Positions 1 through 11,104 of a stretch of 64,000 bases of DNA are shown here, one piece after another; the first letter of the stretch is position 1, and each line of letters starts with the position of its first letter. Both the position numbers and the translations under genes were made by a program. Source of the stretch: Adenophora triphylla var. japonica (Eukaryota; Streptophyta; Magnoliopsida; Asterales; Campanulaceae). The notes below the pieces were generated by a model. The model saw only the letters and a list, made by a program, of their open reading frames with translations, was not told the DNA's origin and did not search any database. The stretch covers positions 372,001 through 436,000 of the forward strand of contig JAFEMH010000975.1 of NCBI GenBank assembly GCA_022495995.1, written 5' to 3'.

Positions 1-627
1 CATCTAACTCCATATGAACAAAACAGCGCTCTTGAAGATCCCACAAATTTACAAGGTAAAGATACTGATTTTAGAACTTCGACGAAAAAAAAATAGCAAG
101 ACAAATTCCAGTCGAAATTCACTTAGCGCAAAAAGGAGAAATGAAAATTTTCTGAGAATAGCTTAGGTTATTGCTTCAACCATATGCCCAAATAATCGCA
201 ACCCTCTCTAATAGAGAAGCATAGATAGGTCCAGTCAAAGATAGCAGGAATTTTAATAATAATCAAAATACACATCGTTGTGAAGCCAGTTAGGGCTTTG
301 ACATGAAATTGTAACGTAACATATAGCAACCGTGATATGAAGATGACCATTTTTGTGACTGCAACTATGCTGATGGCATTGCAACTAAATCATAAACCTT
401 CTTGGCATGAATATATGCTCCTTTCTTTCCACAATTGCTACTCATCAATTCCTTGCATCTTTTTGTGACCATTTCATCCATAGATATTTTAAAGCTGGGC
501 ATTAAATATTTCAAAAGCAAATAATGTATAGGTAGCTAACAAACAGGAATTACTAATGCATATTCTTCTTGAGATTATAATGAGCAGCTAAAGATGTAGT
601 CCTCAGTAGTAGTATATTACTCTATCT

Positions 628-719
628 CACGTTAAGAGTCCACGTGTAAAAGTTTTTTTTTAAAAAAAAAAGAAGGTACTTCGATGCCTTTGAATTACTT
701 AGGCTTTATATTAAAGTTA

Positions 720-781
<62 letters not shown>

Positions 782-892
782 TGAACATGGGAGGAAAAAA
801 ATGAGAAAAAATACTAATGTGTATAGCTTACTTATTGAAAGTGGACTTGTTAAGTGTAAAATCCCAAAATAGAATAGTCGACTCTTAACGTG
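628..892. repeat. Possible short inverted-repeat element (MITE-like)
   Basis: CACGTTAAGAGTC at 628-640 is exactly repeated in inverted orientation at 880-892 (GACTCTTAACGTG). The 240 bp between contains the TG microsatellite. No convincing target duplication was found, so the call is tentative. Confidence 0.35.
725..775. repeat. (TG)n microsatellite
   Basis: About 25 uninterrupted TG dinucleotides lie inside RFC3 intron 4. Confidence 0.95.
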
Positions 893-1192
893 GAACCAAG
901 GGAGAATTGGTTAAGGGGAAAAAAGAAAAATGATTTTAAGAAAAAAAACAAAAAAGGTGTGACGATACTTCCTAAAATGAGTTATCCCTAAATGTAATTT
1001 ATGTTTCAAATAACCACATAGCAATCAAAATGAAACTTAGATCCTCGAATTTCATTCAAATCCAGTAAATGCTATTTTGATAAATATAAAAATATAAACA
1101 AAAGAGAGTCGATCTGTATAGATTATTCTAGTCAAGTGGCAATGTGCAACCCTGAATTTATAGGCAGTCCAAAGTACAAGCAGTTTTCTTAC

Positions 1193-4100
1193 CCTTCAGC
1201 CTCAATAACATGTTTAAGTCTCTCAGCAACATGACTAGATTCGAGTGGTGCAAACCGAAATCTTGTACATCTTGATTGTAGAGCTGGAATAATCTTGTTG
1301 ACATGATTACAGATCAGGGCAAACCTAGCATTTTTTGTGTATTTTTCGATAACTGCATTGCAAATTAGCACGAAAATATAACTCCTTAAATTAAATGAGT
1401 TTAAAGTTACATTGATTTTCGAGAAAATAATGGTTCCTACCTCGACGAAGAGCAAACTGAGCATCTTTTGTCATTGCGTCTGACTCATCCAACAGAACCA
1501 ACTTTACGGAGGCTTTTGCACTGCCACCCAGATAAAACTTGGTAAGATTACATTAATAAATAAATAAATATGAGATATATTTGTATTATTAACATTTTTA
1601 TTTTGATTTCTGTGAATCCACTTCATCATACTACAATGATCACTAGTCAGGCATCAAAACAAAACATGAACCAAATTGTTATCAGAATAAAACTGTGGGA
1701 AGCATAGTTAGGCAACTCTATTATGCATACAGCCCAAAGATATGTATTCACAGAACTGGAAACAGCTTCAGCCCTTGTTCCTGGATAGAAAAATTATCTA
1801 ATTAGGTCTTCTACATAAAAATGACATGATTTGTCGTAACATAAAGGACAGGACAAATTAGGAAGGTTGTTGCCACTGGGGAACGAGGCGGGTTTGGCAT
1901 TTCCCAAACCCGCTCCCACTCAAAACCTCTAAAACCCGACCCCCCCCCCGGATAAGCCAAAACCCGGACCCGCCCTACCCCGCTTACTCTATAACATTTC
2001 AAAAACTTGCAATTCACTATACAACGTTATTTTTTAAAGATTAAAAAAGATAAAAGCCTATACTATTATATAAAACTAAAAAAATATATTGCATCGTCAA
2101 ATATAAATAGTAGTAATATATAAATATTATTAATATTTATATATTAAAAATAAAACTAAATTCTATGTGGGGCGGGTTAAACAACGCAGGTTCAAGGTAA
2201 TCCCCATCCCAAACCCAACGGGTTTTAAAAATGCTTCCCAGACCCTTCCCATTAGGGGCGGGTCATTGCAGGTTTGGGACGGGTTTGGAATTTTCGCCAT
2301 CCCTAGTTGCTACTAAACAACAATAAAATGAGCTTAGCATATATAGGAACGGTTCAGAACTAAATTACTGCTCTTGTAGCAAAATGTTACCTCTAAGAAC
2401 CATTGGCACTATCATGAAGATGTTTCCACACACATTAAATACTTACAAGCCCTGAGAAAAAAGAGAACTAACAGAGGAGAACTTAACAGATAACAGACTA
2501 CTGTATGTTCGACTATTACTGAAAACCCTGACATTGTAAATATAGGATGAGATATGTTTTTTTCTTATGTGTTCTGATGTAAAAAATAAAACATTATAGA
2601 AGAGGGTGAAATACACTGAGTTCAACAAGATATTATGTAGGCAAAAATGCAAAAAAAGTACCCAAACTATAGGGCTACTTTGGATTTGATACCTAAACTA
2701 ATTTTTGTTGCATACAATATTACAATGTACTCAACTATATTTTTATTGCATCCAAGGTACCTCCCCCTAACAACATCCATTTTTCCCAGTTAAATAACCA
2801 TGTGACAGACAGTGATTCAGTTTATAACAGTAAAATTGGAAAAACTGTGCAAATTAAGATAGCACACTTATACAAGATTTTAAGTGAAGAATTAAAAACT
2901 AAAGTGTGGATTCAACTAATTCAAAAGGGGTTAATTCTAAAATATTAATTAACAAATTAAACCCCCTTATAAGCCGCCCAATCCCAACCTAGATCGACAC
3001 AAAGTCTTCTTCTCCAGCCCCACCCTCTTGTTACCCACCACCAACGCCACCCTACGCAATCGCCCCCCTCTTTCAGGTTCAGCCCCTCTCTCTTCATCGA
3101 CACCGTCAGAGGGAAGTCTATTTTAAGATTTCTGCTCAAAACCCATAATTTGATTTTCACATTTTGTTCATCACATCTGTATTTTCCAGTATATGGGAAT
3201 TCAGACGAATAAAATTAATGGAGGTGTATAGCTAATTTATTGGATTGAGTTTGACCGAATAACAAAATCAAACCCCAGAATGACGAATCTGATTGAATAC
3301 AATCTGTAATTTTGAAGCTTTGGGTGTTTTGGAAGTCAGCACCGGGGATGGTGCGGCTGGTATGTAAAAAAAGATGAAGAAGTCGAAGGTGGAGGGCTTG
3401 GTAGGCGGCAATTTGTGCTTGGAGAAACAGAGAATTCTGCAGATGCAGGGGGGTTGCGACTGTTGGGACGAGGGAGGGGAAAGATGTGAGAGAGATGGGT
3501 TTACTTTCGTCCAATCCCCTACATTTCATCCTTTAGAAAAAACAAACCCACATCAAATTTTCATCCGTAGACACAACAAACCCACATCCTCTGTTCTTGC
3601 AATTTCATCCCAAGACAAATTAATCACACGAATTAGTGTGAGGGACTGAAAGCTAGAGGGTGGAGGAGAATGAGGGGGGGATTAGGGAGACGAGATGTGA
3701 CATAAGAAAGAGAGAGAGAGAGAGAGAGAAGAGAGGAGAGGAAAAGAAAGAGAAAGAGAGAAAACCCATGGGTGGGTGAGGTTGAGGAAGAAGACATGGG
3801 AGGTACCTTGGATGCAACAACAAAAATACTCCCTCCGTCCCTAAATGTTTGTCTCATTTGACTTTTCAAACATTTTAATTTAGTGATTTTGAAGCATTAA
3901 TTTTGATTATTTTTACGAACACTTTGAAAATTATTGATAATATACACCGTCGTTATGTAATACTCCATCCCTAAATGTTACAAGTTTTGAAAATTTAGTG
4001 ATTTTGAAGCTTTAATTTTGAAAATGAGACTAATTTTTTGGGACAAAGGAAAAGGAAAAATGAGACAAACATTTAAGGACGGAGGGAGTAGTTGAGTACA

Positions 4101-7100
4101 TTGTATGCAACAAAAATTAGTTTAGGTATCAAATCCAAAGTAGCCCTATAGTTTGGGTACTTTTTTTTTTTGCATTTTTGCCTATTATGTATAAGCCTTA
4201 TTTTTTTTCAAAATTCTTGACCAATAATGGGCTTTTCATTGTTAATGCTCCTCCTTGCTGATAAAATAAAACAATTTCATCATCTTGTTTTAATTAGCAT
4301 TGTTCTCCCCCTCAGCTAAAGAAAATGGTTCTAGATTTGTCCCTGCACATTACCACTGAACAATACAGTATTTCAACTTTGATCTTCTTTTAGCATTCAA
4401 TAAATTCTGACTAATAAGGGCAATCAATTTATTCAGGAACTGAAAGCTTAACGAGGACTCAGGAATTGTAAGCTTAACAACAAGGACAGCTTAAGAACTA
4501 ACAAGAACAAAGAAAGATATTAATGAGGCGGGGGTGTGTATGGTCATTGGACTCATTTCTGTTAGAATGCGAGATGTATTCACATCCCTAGCCGAAAGAT
4601 AATCAACACTGCTGCTAGCCTACTTGAAGGAGAGAACGAATCCATGTCTATGAACCAGAGTTCACAACTTCGCACACAAAGTGCTCTAATCCTCAACAGA
4701 ACCCCCCCCCCCAACACACACACACACACACAATAAATGACTTGAAAAGTTTCCTAACCCCAAAAAAGAAGAGGAAATCTTGAGGTTAAGTACCCACTTA
4801 GATTTACCTAGGGATGGTACTCTTAAACCGAAGAATGGCAACCGAGCTGAACTGAAGTTGACGGTTACAATTGTTTGACTGTATGAGGCGGGAAATTGGG
4901 AGGATTGAATTTTGACATTGGGGAATGGTTCAATTATGGTATCTTCATTACCAGCTCCATTCACTGCCCCACGTCCTGAAATGTACATTATTTATTAAAA
5001 TTTTATTTATATACATATTATATTTATAAAATTAACTTATAATATACGTCTGTGTATGTGTGTGTATATATATACTCCCACCGTCCCACTACAAACAACA
5101 CACTTTCCTCATATGGTGTCTCACTACAAACTACACACTTCTTAAAATAGAAATGTTTTATTACTTTTATATTAATGGGACCCACATGTCATACTCATAA
5201 CAACAATTCAATTATTATTCCCTACCTCACTTTCTCTCTCCTACCTCACTTTTCATACTCACAACGCCTATTCCACTAATACTTTTCCTTAATCCCCGTG
5301 CAAATAGCAAATGTGTAGTTTGTAGTGGGACGGAGGGAGTGTATATATATATACTCCCTCCGTCCCATATTACCTTACCCATTTTGCTATTTTGGGCGTC
5401 CCACTTTAAAGTCACACTTTCCTAAAAAAAACTTTTTAATACTTCTTTATTCATGGGACCCACTTGTCATACTCACAACACTTTTTAAATTTATTATTCT
5501 CTCCACTCATTCTCTCTCCTACCCACTCACAACTCCTACTTTAATAACATTATTCCTTATTTTCCGTTCTCAACAATAAATGAGTAAGCTATTATGGGAC
5601 GGAGGGAGTATAATGTAAGAGCCCAACAAAACATAGCATCAGTTGTATATACAAACTAATACTTCTCAATTAAGTTCTTATGACTATTGGTACAATTATA
5701 TGTAGTATTTTAGATTACTTCATATTTATTAACTTGATTATGATTATTTATTTTGCAGTGGTCATATTTTACCAAGTATTATGACCTTGGTTAAGTAGTT
5801 TAAATGAGTCAAGCTCTAAATAGTAATGAGTTAAAATAAAGTATCTTTTTTTGTTCTTTATTTTTATTTTATTTTATTGATGTCTTTTTCTTTCGACAAA
5901 AATAAACAATTGTCCATGGGCATTTCCAAGTTAGTCATCGCCTTGTGGTTTCATTTCCCACAAGAAGATGAAGAAAAGAACAAATGAACTGCAGGCAAGC
6001 CGTGAACTAATAAAATCAGAATACCAATTTCTGCAATTGTGGAACAGCCAGCAATTTGCTAATTGTGGGAAATGAGAAACCACAAAGAGATTACTAGAAT
6101 TCAAGGTGCTCACAAATCTGATATGATTGAACTATGCATAGACCCCTGGTGAGTGAAGACCTAGAAAGAACATCTAATAAATTTACCAATGGCAATGAAG
6201 ACAAGACAGAACAGGAAAAGGAGTACCTGCAACATCGTATTAACAGCTTGACCAGAATGTTAACCTAAAAGTAGCAAGATCAAAGGAGAAATTTACTAAA
6301 CCGGCAACACATGGAGTGCTATGGGGAGTAGCGAGGGGACAGCCGTTCCAAGGATTGCAAAGGATGAACAACTTCACCAGACAGGAGTGCTTGACAATGA
6401 TTTCTTCTGTGGGTAATGCGTACCTCTTAATTTTTTTACTAATTAGTGCAGCGGAACTGAACTAGTAACCAAAAAGGAAAGGAAAGGAAATGAGTTCTAT
6501 AAGGGTTATTCTATTTTTCTGGCAAACCCTAAACCAAAAAACTTAGTTCGAATTTGAATGTAGCAACCAGACAATAGAACTAAAACAAATCAATGGGTGG
6601 CAAATAAATTCTACATAACAGTGCTTGTGATAAAAGAAATAGGCAAATAAATAAGGAGGAGGCTTACCCAAAGGAAAAGCTCTGAGTACTAGCAAAATCT
6701 TGAACCTGTTGCCTAACAACATCAATACCGCGCTCGTCCGACGCATTAAGCTCCAGAACCATATTATGCATCTGCGACCCATAAAGCTTCCTAGCCACAG
6801 CAAGAATCGTCGATGTCTTGCCCGTACCGGGAGGCCCATACAGTAGCAAATGCGGCATTTTGTTCTCGCTAGTAAGCCTATCAACTGTTCGACAAAATGT
6901 CAATAAACCAAATAAACAATCTAAACCCTAGAAGAAGAGTGAAAAGGGGGGTTACTGGTATCAATGATGTCTCGATGAGCAGCTACATCGGCAAGGGACT
7001 GAGGACGGTACTTTTCTACCCAAGGAGTGGCTCTGGTGTCCGGAGGGGTGCCAGCAATGACAACTCCTTTGCCCTTGAAGTTTTTGTCGTCGTTGTTATC

Positions 7101-7136
7101 GTCGTCGATGTCCATTACAGTGATTACATCAGCCAT
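1193..7136 (-). CDS. RFC3: Replication factor C small subunit, RFC3 type (partial, 4 exons, 3' end outside window)
   Basis: This is a clamp-loader AAA+ subunit (plant RFC3, counterpart of human RFC5), which helps load PCNA at primer-template junctions in the nucleus. Exons on the minus strand are 7136-6956, 6884-6668, 1520-1441 and 1352-1193. All have GT/AG borders and matching phases, giving about 212 residues. An acidic N-terminus is followed by the RFC box PWVEKYRP (residues 38-45), Walker A GPPGTGKT (77-84), Walker B LLDESD (142-147), and the SRC motif (186-188) followed by TRFRF. The family is about 340-370 residues long, so the lid and collar domains lie left of the window. No further exon was seen in 1-1192. 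ATG 7136 is the first in-frame start and the product matches family N-termini in length. Odd point: Walker B reads DESD where the family has DEAD. Intron 2 is about 5.1 kb because of transposons. The family call is near certain. Confidence 0.95.
1877..2305. mobile_element. hAT-type MITE in RFC3 intron 2
   Basis: This is a 429-bp non-autonomous element. The ends are TGGGGAACG on the left and, reading inward from the right, TAGGGATGGCG. Both are followed by subterminal copies of CGGGTTTGG and CCAAACCCG. Flanks are GTTGCCAC (1869-1876) and GTTGCTAC (2306-2313), an 8-bp target duplication with one mismatch, as expected of hAT. There is no coding content and the centre is AT-rich. Confidence 0.7.
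2640..4182. mobile_element. MULE-type element with long TIRs and perfect 9-bp TSD
   Basis: This 1,543-bp element in RFC3 intron 2 is flanked by TATTATGTA (2631-2639 and 4183-4191). The terminal inverted repeats start GGCAAAAATGC and run about 120 bp. The right TIR is split by a Stowaway MITE (3829-4088), and the two arms match again on its inner side. Long TIRs and a 9-bp duplication are the hallmarks of Mutator-like elements. The GC-richer interior (about 2960-3760) has short open frames but no MULE transposase. It could be a Pack-MULE or simply a non-autonomous derivative, and I recognise no captured gene. Confidence 0.85.
3829..4088. mobile_element. Stowaway MITE (Tc1/mariner-derived)
   Basis: CTCCCTCCGTCC-type TIRs and flanking TA dinucleotides. 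It is inserted into the right TIR of the MULE-type element, so it is younger than that element. Confidence 0.85.
5075..5339. mobile_element. Stowaway MITE
   Basis: The TIR is CTCCCACCGTCCCACTACAAAC at left (one base off consensus), and the right end is GTGGGACGGAGGGAG. The left TA is intact and the right TSD has mutated to TG. It lies in RFC3 intron 2, 14 bp from the next Stowaway. Confidence 0.85.
5354..5608. mobile_element. Stowaway MITE
   Basis: CTCCCTCCGTCCCAT ends with flanking TA on both sides. It lies tail to head with the preceding Stowaway, separated by a short TA-rich spacer. The interior has the CATTCTCTCTCC and ACTCACAAC blocks shared by other copies in the window. Confidence 0.9.
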
Positions 7137-7326
7137 GGCTCTTGATTGAGTGGGTTGCTACTTTCTCTTCTGCAATGGAGTTTCTTTGGAATTTTCGCGC
7201 GGGAAGGAGGTTCTGATGGGCGCCAAATGTGTTTTAAAGACGACGGAGGGTTTTGTTCGGTCGACTTCGGATGGGATGGAGAGAGTCTACACGCTGAAAA
7301 GGTGTGACCCGCTTCGAGCTGGCTTG

Positions 7327-7761
7327 TAAGGATAGCAGCGGGTCGGCCATAATCCAAACCAGATCTAATTTTTAATTTTGTTGATTCGAGCCCGATTCGA
7401 CCCGAAAACTTAAAATTTTGTGGTAGATCCGATTCGATTCGAATTATACTAAAAGTTTATTTTTTTAGCTTAAATATGATTAAGTTATATTTATTTTTGA
7501 ACACAATGTTTAAAATTTCATAAAAAATTGTTCAAAATCTCACTTACAAACACAAATAAAAAAATAAAATTTAGGAAAATATTAAATATATTTTATTTAT
7601 CTTTTCGATTAACTTTTTATTTAAGATTCGGGTCGGGCCGGCGGCGTGATTCGGACCATGTCGGATCAACAGCTTGATCCAAACCCAATCAAATTTTTAG
7701 AATTGCAAACCAAACCCTAATTTTTCAGATCAAATCAGGTTCGGTCAAATTGTCATCCTTA
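7327..7761. mobile_element. hAT-type MITE upstream of RFC3
   Basis: This 435-bp element has TAAGGATAGCA at left and TAAGGATGACA (read inward) at right. It is flanked by CTGGCTTG (7319-7326) and CCGGCTTG (7762-7769), an 8-bp duplication with one mismatch. It sits about 190 bp upstream of the RFC3 start codon, so it may lie within or next to the promoter. No coding potential. Confidence 0.8.
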
Positions 7762-7835
7762 CCGGCTTGCATTAACGAATTAGTTTCAATGCGAGGGAAT
7801 TATGAAAATTTAAAAATAATTACAAATAATATTTC

Positions 7836-8616
7836 TGAAAGTTTCGTGTAGCTAGGAAACTTTGATCACCCAACAGACAACGGATGTAAGTACAGATGTG
7901 TCTCACAACTGTCCACACATCCACAGATAATGCAGCGGAATAAAATAATTAAAAGCAAATTAAATGCAATAACTCAAGAGTTATTTACGCTTACTGATCA
8001 ATGTGATCAGCAAACTAGGCTTATGCCCAAAAACTTTTCACTATAAAAACTTTTGTTTCTTACAAAAATAAATAAGTGAAAAACTAAAATATGAAAATAC
8101 TAAACGAGTTCTAATCACCTTCTATGACAAGAACAACTCCCCTTTCCCAAGTAGGATCTATTCTAGTCAGAAGTAAAACAAGAGAACTCAATGAAAAACT
8201 TAGATGTGAGTTACGGATGTAAGGCACAACCTTCACTCACAACCTAAAACAATAATGTCGAATACAATGAAGAGTATGTAATTTTCTCTCTAAAATTTCG
8301 TAGCTTCTCTTGTGCTGAATGCCTTGTATTTATAATGCACCATGGAGAAGATCTTCATGCAATCAACATCTTCCTTTGTGAGATCTCTTTTTCTATATGA
8401 AAACATAAAACACACTCACAAGGAAATCAAATATTAGTAGGTTAGTCCTAATATAAAACTATGTACATAAATAAAGATATTTACTTATTTACAATCTCCT
8501 AGTCAAAGTAGGATACTTATAAATCTTCCATGAAAGTCCCAAAATCTTCTTACCATAATAGAAGTCTTTTTAAATAAGGAAACAAGTATTTGTTCCCTAA
8601 AAAGCTCACGCTTTCA
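7836..8616 (-). repeat. 3' LTR of the Copia element
   Basis: 781 bp, TG...CA, nearly identical to 17436-18216. On the minus strand a TATAAATA box lies at 8327-8334. Confidence 0.95.
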
Positions 8617-8632
8617 ATCTCCCCCTATTTTG
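8617..8632 (-). other. Polypurine tract of the Copia element
   Basis: On the minus strand CAAAATAGGGGGAGAT directly abuts the 3' LTR, the expected primer site for plus-strand DNA synthesis. Confidence 0.8.
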
Positions 8633-9013
8633 GACTTTCTGGTCAAAACCAAAGATTTATAGAATTCACAATTTATGACCACAGAGTAAACACAAAAACA
8701 TAGAGTAAACATAACTCCCCCTGAATGGATGTGTGTCCAGATGTGTATACACATCCACACATAAAAACTGCACAAACAGAGTTAGAGCAGAAAACATCAG
8801 TTCATTAAAAAACTAAAGCAACCATTCAGCAAAATCCTAATTAAAATTATTACAGCCCATTGTTTTAAAAACTAAAAACTAAAGCAGAAATTAAAATTGT
8901 TTTTGCAACCATCAAAACATCAAAACATCAAAACAACCAAAAAGAATTTCTCCCCCTAAATTAAAGTTCATAATGCCTCCACCAAAGAATAGATACAAAG
9001 AAGATCCCATTTT
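8633..9013 (-). other. Untranslated spacer between additional ORF and PPT
   Basis: No reading frame recognised. It includes a GATGTG/CACATC cluster (8727-8762) and A-rich stretches on the plus strand. Confidence 0.6.
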
Positions 9014-11104
9014 CTATTTCCAAGAGCAAAGAAGCAGTACAGAGCTTGATTCTCCCCCCTTTTGACTAGAAAGTTTAGCATGCCACCTGAGAAGTCTATC
9101 CTTAAGAGCTTTAAGGTTGTTGGCATGAGCAGTGGAGGTTTGAATTTGGGCTTCAGCAAGGGTAATTTCAGCATCCAGATCTTTTATTTGAGCTTCAAAG
9201 GGATCATCAGTTGTGGGATCAGATGTGTCCACATCTGGCATTGCAATTTCAGGTACAGTGCCCAAAGGGAGATCCACATGCCTTTGCTTGGGGTCTAGCA
9301 GGGTTTTGGTTTCCTTAAACAGAGCAAATTTTTCAAACTTTTCTTCTCCTTTTTCAGGCTTAACTCCATTGGCTATCAGGATTTGAGAGATCAAAGAGGG
9401 ATAGGGTAAGGACCACTTTTTAGATGGTGACTCTCCATAGTCACAAATCTTCCTAAAAATGAAATCTCCAAAGTTAATATGCCTCTTAATGCCCAATCTA
9501 TAAAGTAGGAGAGCTTGCACCCTAGTAACTGAAGTTTTGTTATTTGAGGGGCAAAGATTGACAACAAGAATGGAATGGAGAAAACAGTAGAGAGAGGATA
9601 AAGAGCCACTACCCAAGTCCTTTGGCTTCACAGGCCAAGAGGTCACCTTTCCATGGGTGATAGCAGCCACAAGCTCATCATCATCAATAGCAACTAACTC
9701 ATCCAAAGAATCATCCAACCCAAGAAAATCATTCACCACAGATGGGGAAAAGGGGACAAACATTCCTCTAACATAAACAGAGAGGGGAGAGGAGCATCTA
9801 TCTAGTCCCTTGGTCAAATTGGCATAAAATTCATACACCATTTTAGGATAGAAAGGGAGAGGATGATCCACAGTCAAAAACAGTCCTCTTTCCTCAAAAA
9901 ATTTGTCCATACCAAGCTTAAAGAATGTTTCCCTATCTCTTTTCATTTCTACAACAAAGGCTTTAGAGGAAATTAGGCCAAACCTATCAGAGGCCTTTTT
10001 GGTCAAAAATTTCTTAGAGAAGGGTTTTGGGGTAGGAGCAATGGAAAGAGTAGAAGACATACCCTTGTCAGCTTTCTTCCTTGTAGATGTGCGTCTGGAT
10101 GTGGGCACATCCTCAGACACATCCTTTGCAGGGAATGGAACTTTGATGGACTCTACCTCAGTTTCATCATCAGAAGAGGAATCTAATTCTTGGTCCTTTT
10201 TTTCTTGTTCTAATTCCTCCCTTCCCAGTTTGTAGTCGACATCAGATGCAGTGTCATCACTCTCATAGCTTGATTCTGACTCATATACTTTTTCCTCAAG
10301 AGGCTCTAAATCAGTAGGGGCAACCTTTTTCTTCCCTTTCAGCTCCATCAAAACACTGGCTAAGGGTTCTTCATCACTAAAAGTAATAAGATCTTCAACA
10401 GGGCTTGAAGCCACAGGAGCAAGAGTATCAGAAATAGGAACAGAGGCATCAACCACAGGAGAGGAAGTAGGATTGGGGATGATAGGATCAGATGGTTCAA
10501 AAGGTGGTGAAGGAACAGGATCAATAGGATCATTATGGGGAATATTTTCAGAAGGGGTAATAACAGGGACAGGTTCAACAACCAAGGGAGGAGTAACAAC
10601 AGATTTAGCCCTAGTTCTTACAAGAGGAACAATTACCTCTTCTTCTTCTTCTTCACCATCATCACAAGTTATGGCGGTAGAGGGTTTCCCACCTAGTTTC
10701 TCCAGGTTCTTCAGCTTGTCAGCCTCTGACAATTTTTGAACCCTATGCGATCTTCGAAGGTTACGTTGGGGAACAGGGATCGCAGCTTGCTTCAGGGGTT
10801 TTGCTTGAGCTAGCTTCCTTTTCTTGGTTGAGGAAGGTTCTACAGACGGAGGAATAGGGGCGACAACCGATGGTGGAATCACCGAAGAGGTTGGAGCCTT
10901 AGGATTTTCAGCGGTTGGTTCCAATGTAGGGGATTTAGACGACGGAGCTTCCATGATTGGTTCGGATGAGGACGAAGGGGAGGCAAATTCAGCAAGGAAC
11001 TCTGAAATAGCAGGATTGACGAAAATGGAAGCTTCTCCTTTAGCTACAGAGATTGGAGCAATGTCAAGTATGTCTTCCTCACGAATGTTGGTATGATCGG
11101 CCAT
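9014..11104 (-). CDS. Additional ORF downstream of pol in SIRE-type Copia element (696 aa)
   Basis: This is an uninterrupted frame in the same orientation as gag-pol, between RNase H and the PPT. Residues 1-350 are low-complexity, rich in Pro, Ser, Glu and Asp, with a basic KKRK patch (about 94-97) followed by an Arg/Lys-rich stretch that could act as a nuclear signal. Residues about 365-640 look globular and contain FYANL, VYVRGMFVPFSP and VNDFLGL. This wording recalls the putative plant transposon protein domain (PF20167-like) from memory, not from a search. The C-terminus (about 640-685) looks coiled-coil. No signal peptide or convincing membrane segment is visible, which argues against calling it an envelope protein. 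SIRE-type elements are known to carry an extra 3' ORF of unsettled role. It is fully open, although gag-pol of the same copy is broken. Confidence 0.85.
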   Translation of the reverse strand: MADHTNIREEDILDIAPISVAKGEASIFVNPAISEFLAEFASPSSSSEPIMEAPSSKSPTLEPTAENPKAPTSSVIPPSVVAPIPPSVEPSSTKKRKLAQAKPLKQAAIPVPQRNLRRSHRVQKLSEADKLKNLEKLGGKPSTAITCDDGEEEEEEVIVPLVRTRAKSVVTPPLVVEPVPVITPSENIPHNDPIDPVPSPPFEPSDPIIPNPTSSPVVDASVPISDTLAPVASSPVEDLITFSDEEPLASVLMELKGKKKVAPTDLEPLEEKVYESESSYESDDTASDVDYKLGREELEQEKKDQELDSSSDDETEVESIKVPFPAKDVSEDVPTSRRTSTRKKADKGMSSTLSIAPTPKPFSKKFLTKKASDRFGLISSKAFVVEMKRDRETFFKLGMDKFFEERGLFLTVDHPLPFYPKMVYEFYANLTKGLDRCSSPLSVYVRGMFVPFSPSVVNDFLGLDDSLDELVAIDDDELVAAITHGKVTSWPVKPKDLGSGSLSSLYCFLHSILVVNLCPSNNKTSVTRVQALLLYRLGIKRHINFGDFIFRKICDYGESPSKKWSLPYPSLISQILIANGVKPEKGEEKFEKFALFKETKTLLDPKQRHVDLPLGTVPEIAMPDVDTSDPTTDDPFEAQIKDLDAEITLAEAQIQTSTAHANNLKALKDRLLRWHAKLSSQKGGESSSVLLLCSWK

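Larger units (their letters stand above)
1..1192 (-). other. RFC3 intron 4 (incomplete), no coding exon seen
   Basis: AT-rich sequence follows the donor GTAAG at 1192. No reading frame resembling the RFC collar domain was found on the minus strand, so the next exon must lie beyond the left edge. The stretch holds a TG microsatellite and a short terminal inverted repeat pair (628-640 and 880-892). Confidence 0.7.

Noticed and set aside
2957..3529. Small protein genes inside the MULE-type element
   Set aside because: The short frames lack motifs, conserved starts or splice evidence; retained only as a possible captured fragment.
9062..11096. Plus-strand open frames opposite the Copia additional ORF
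   Set aside because: They are antisense shadows of the 696-codon frame; none has a motif or an independent context.
9014..11104. Envelope glycoprotein call for the extra ORF
   Set aside because: No signal peptide, no convincing membrane anchor and a coiled-coil, low-complexity layout; position alone does not justify the label.
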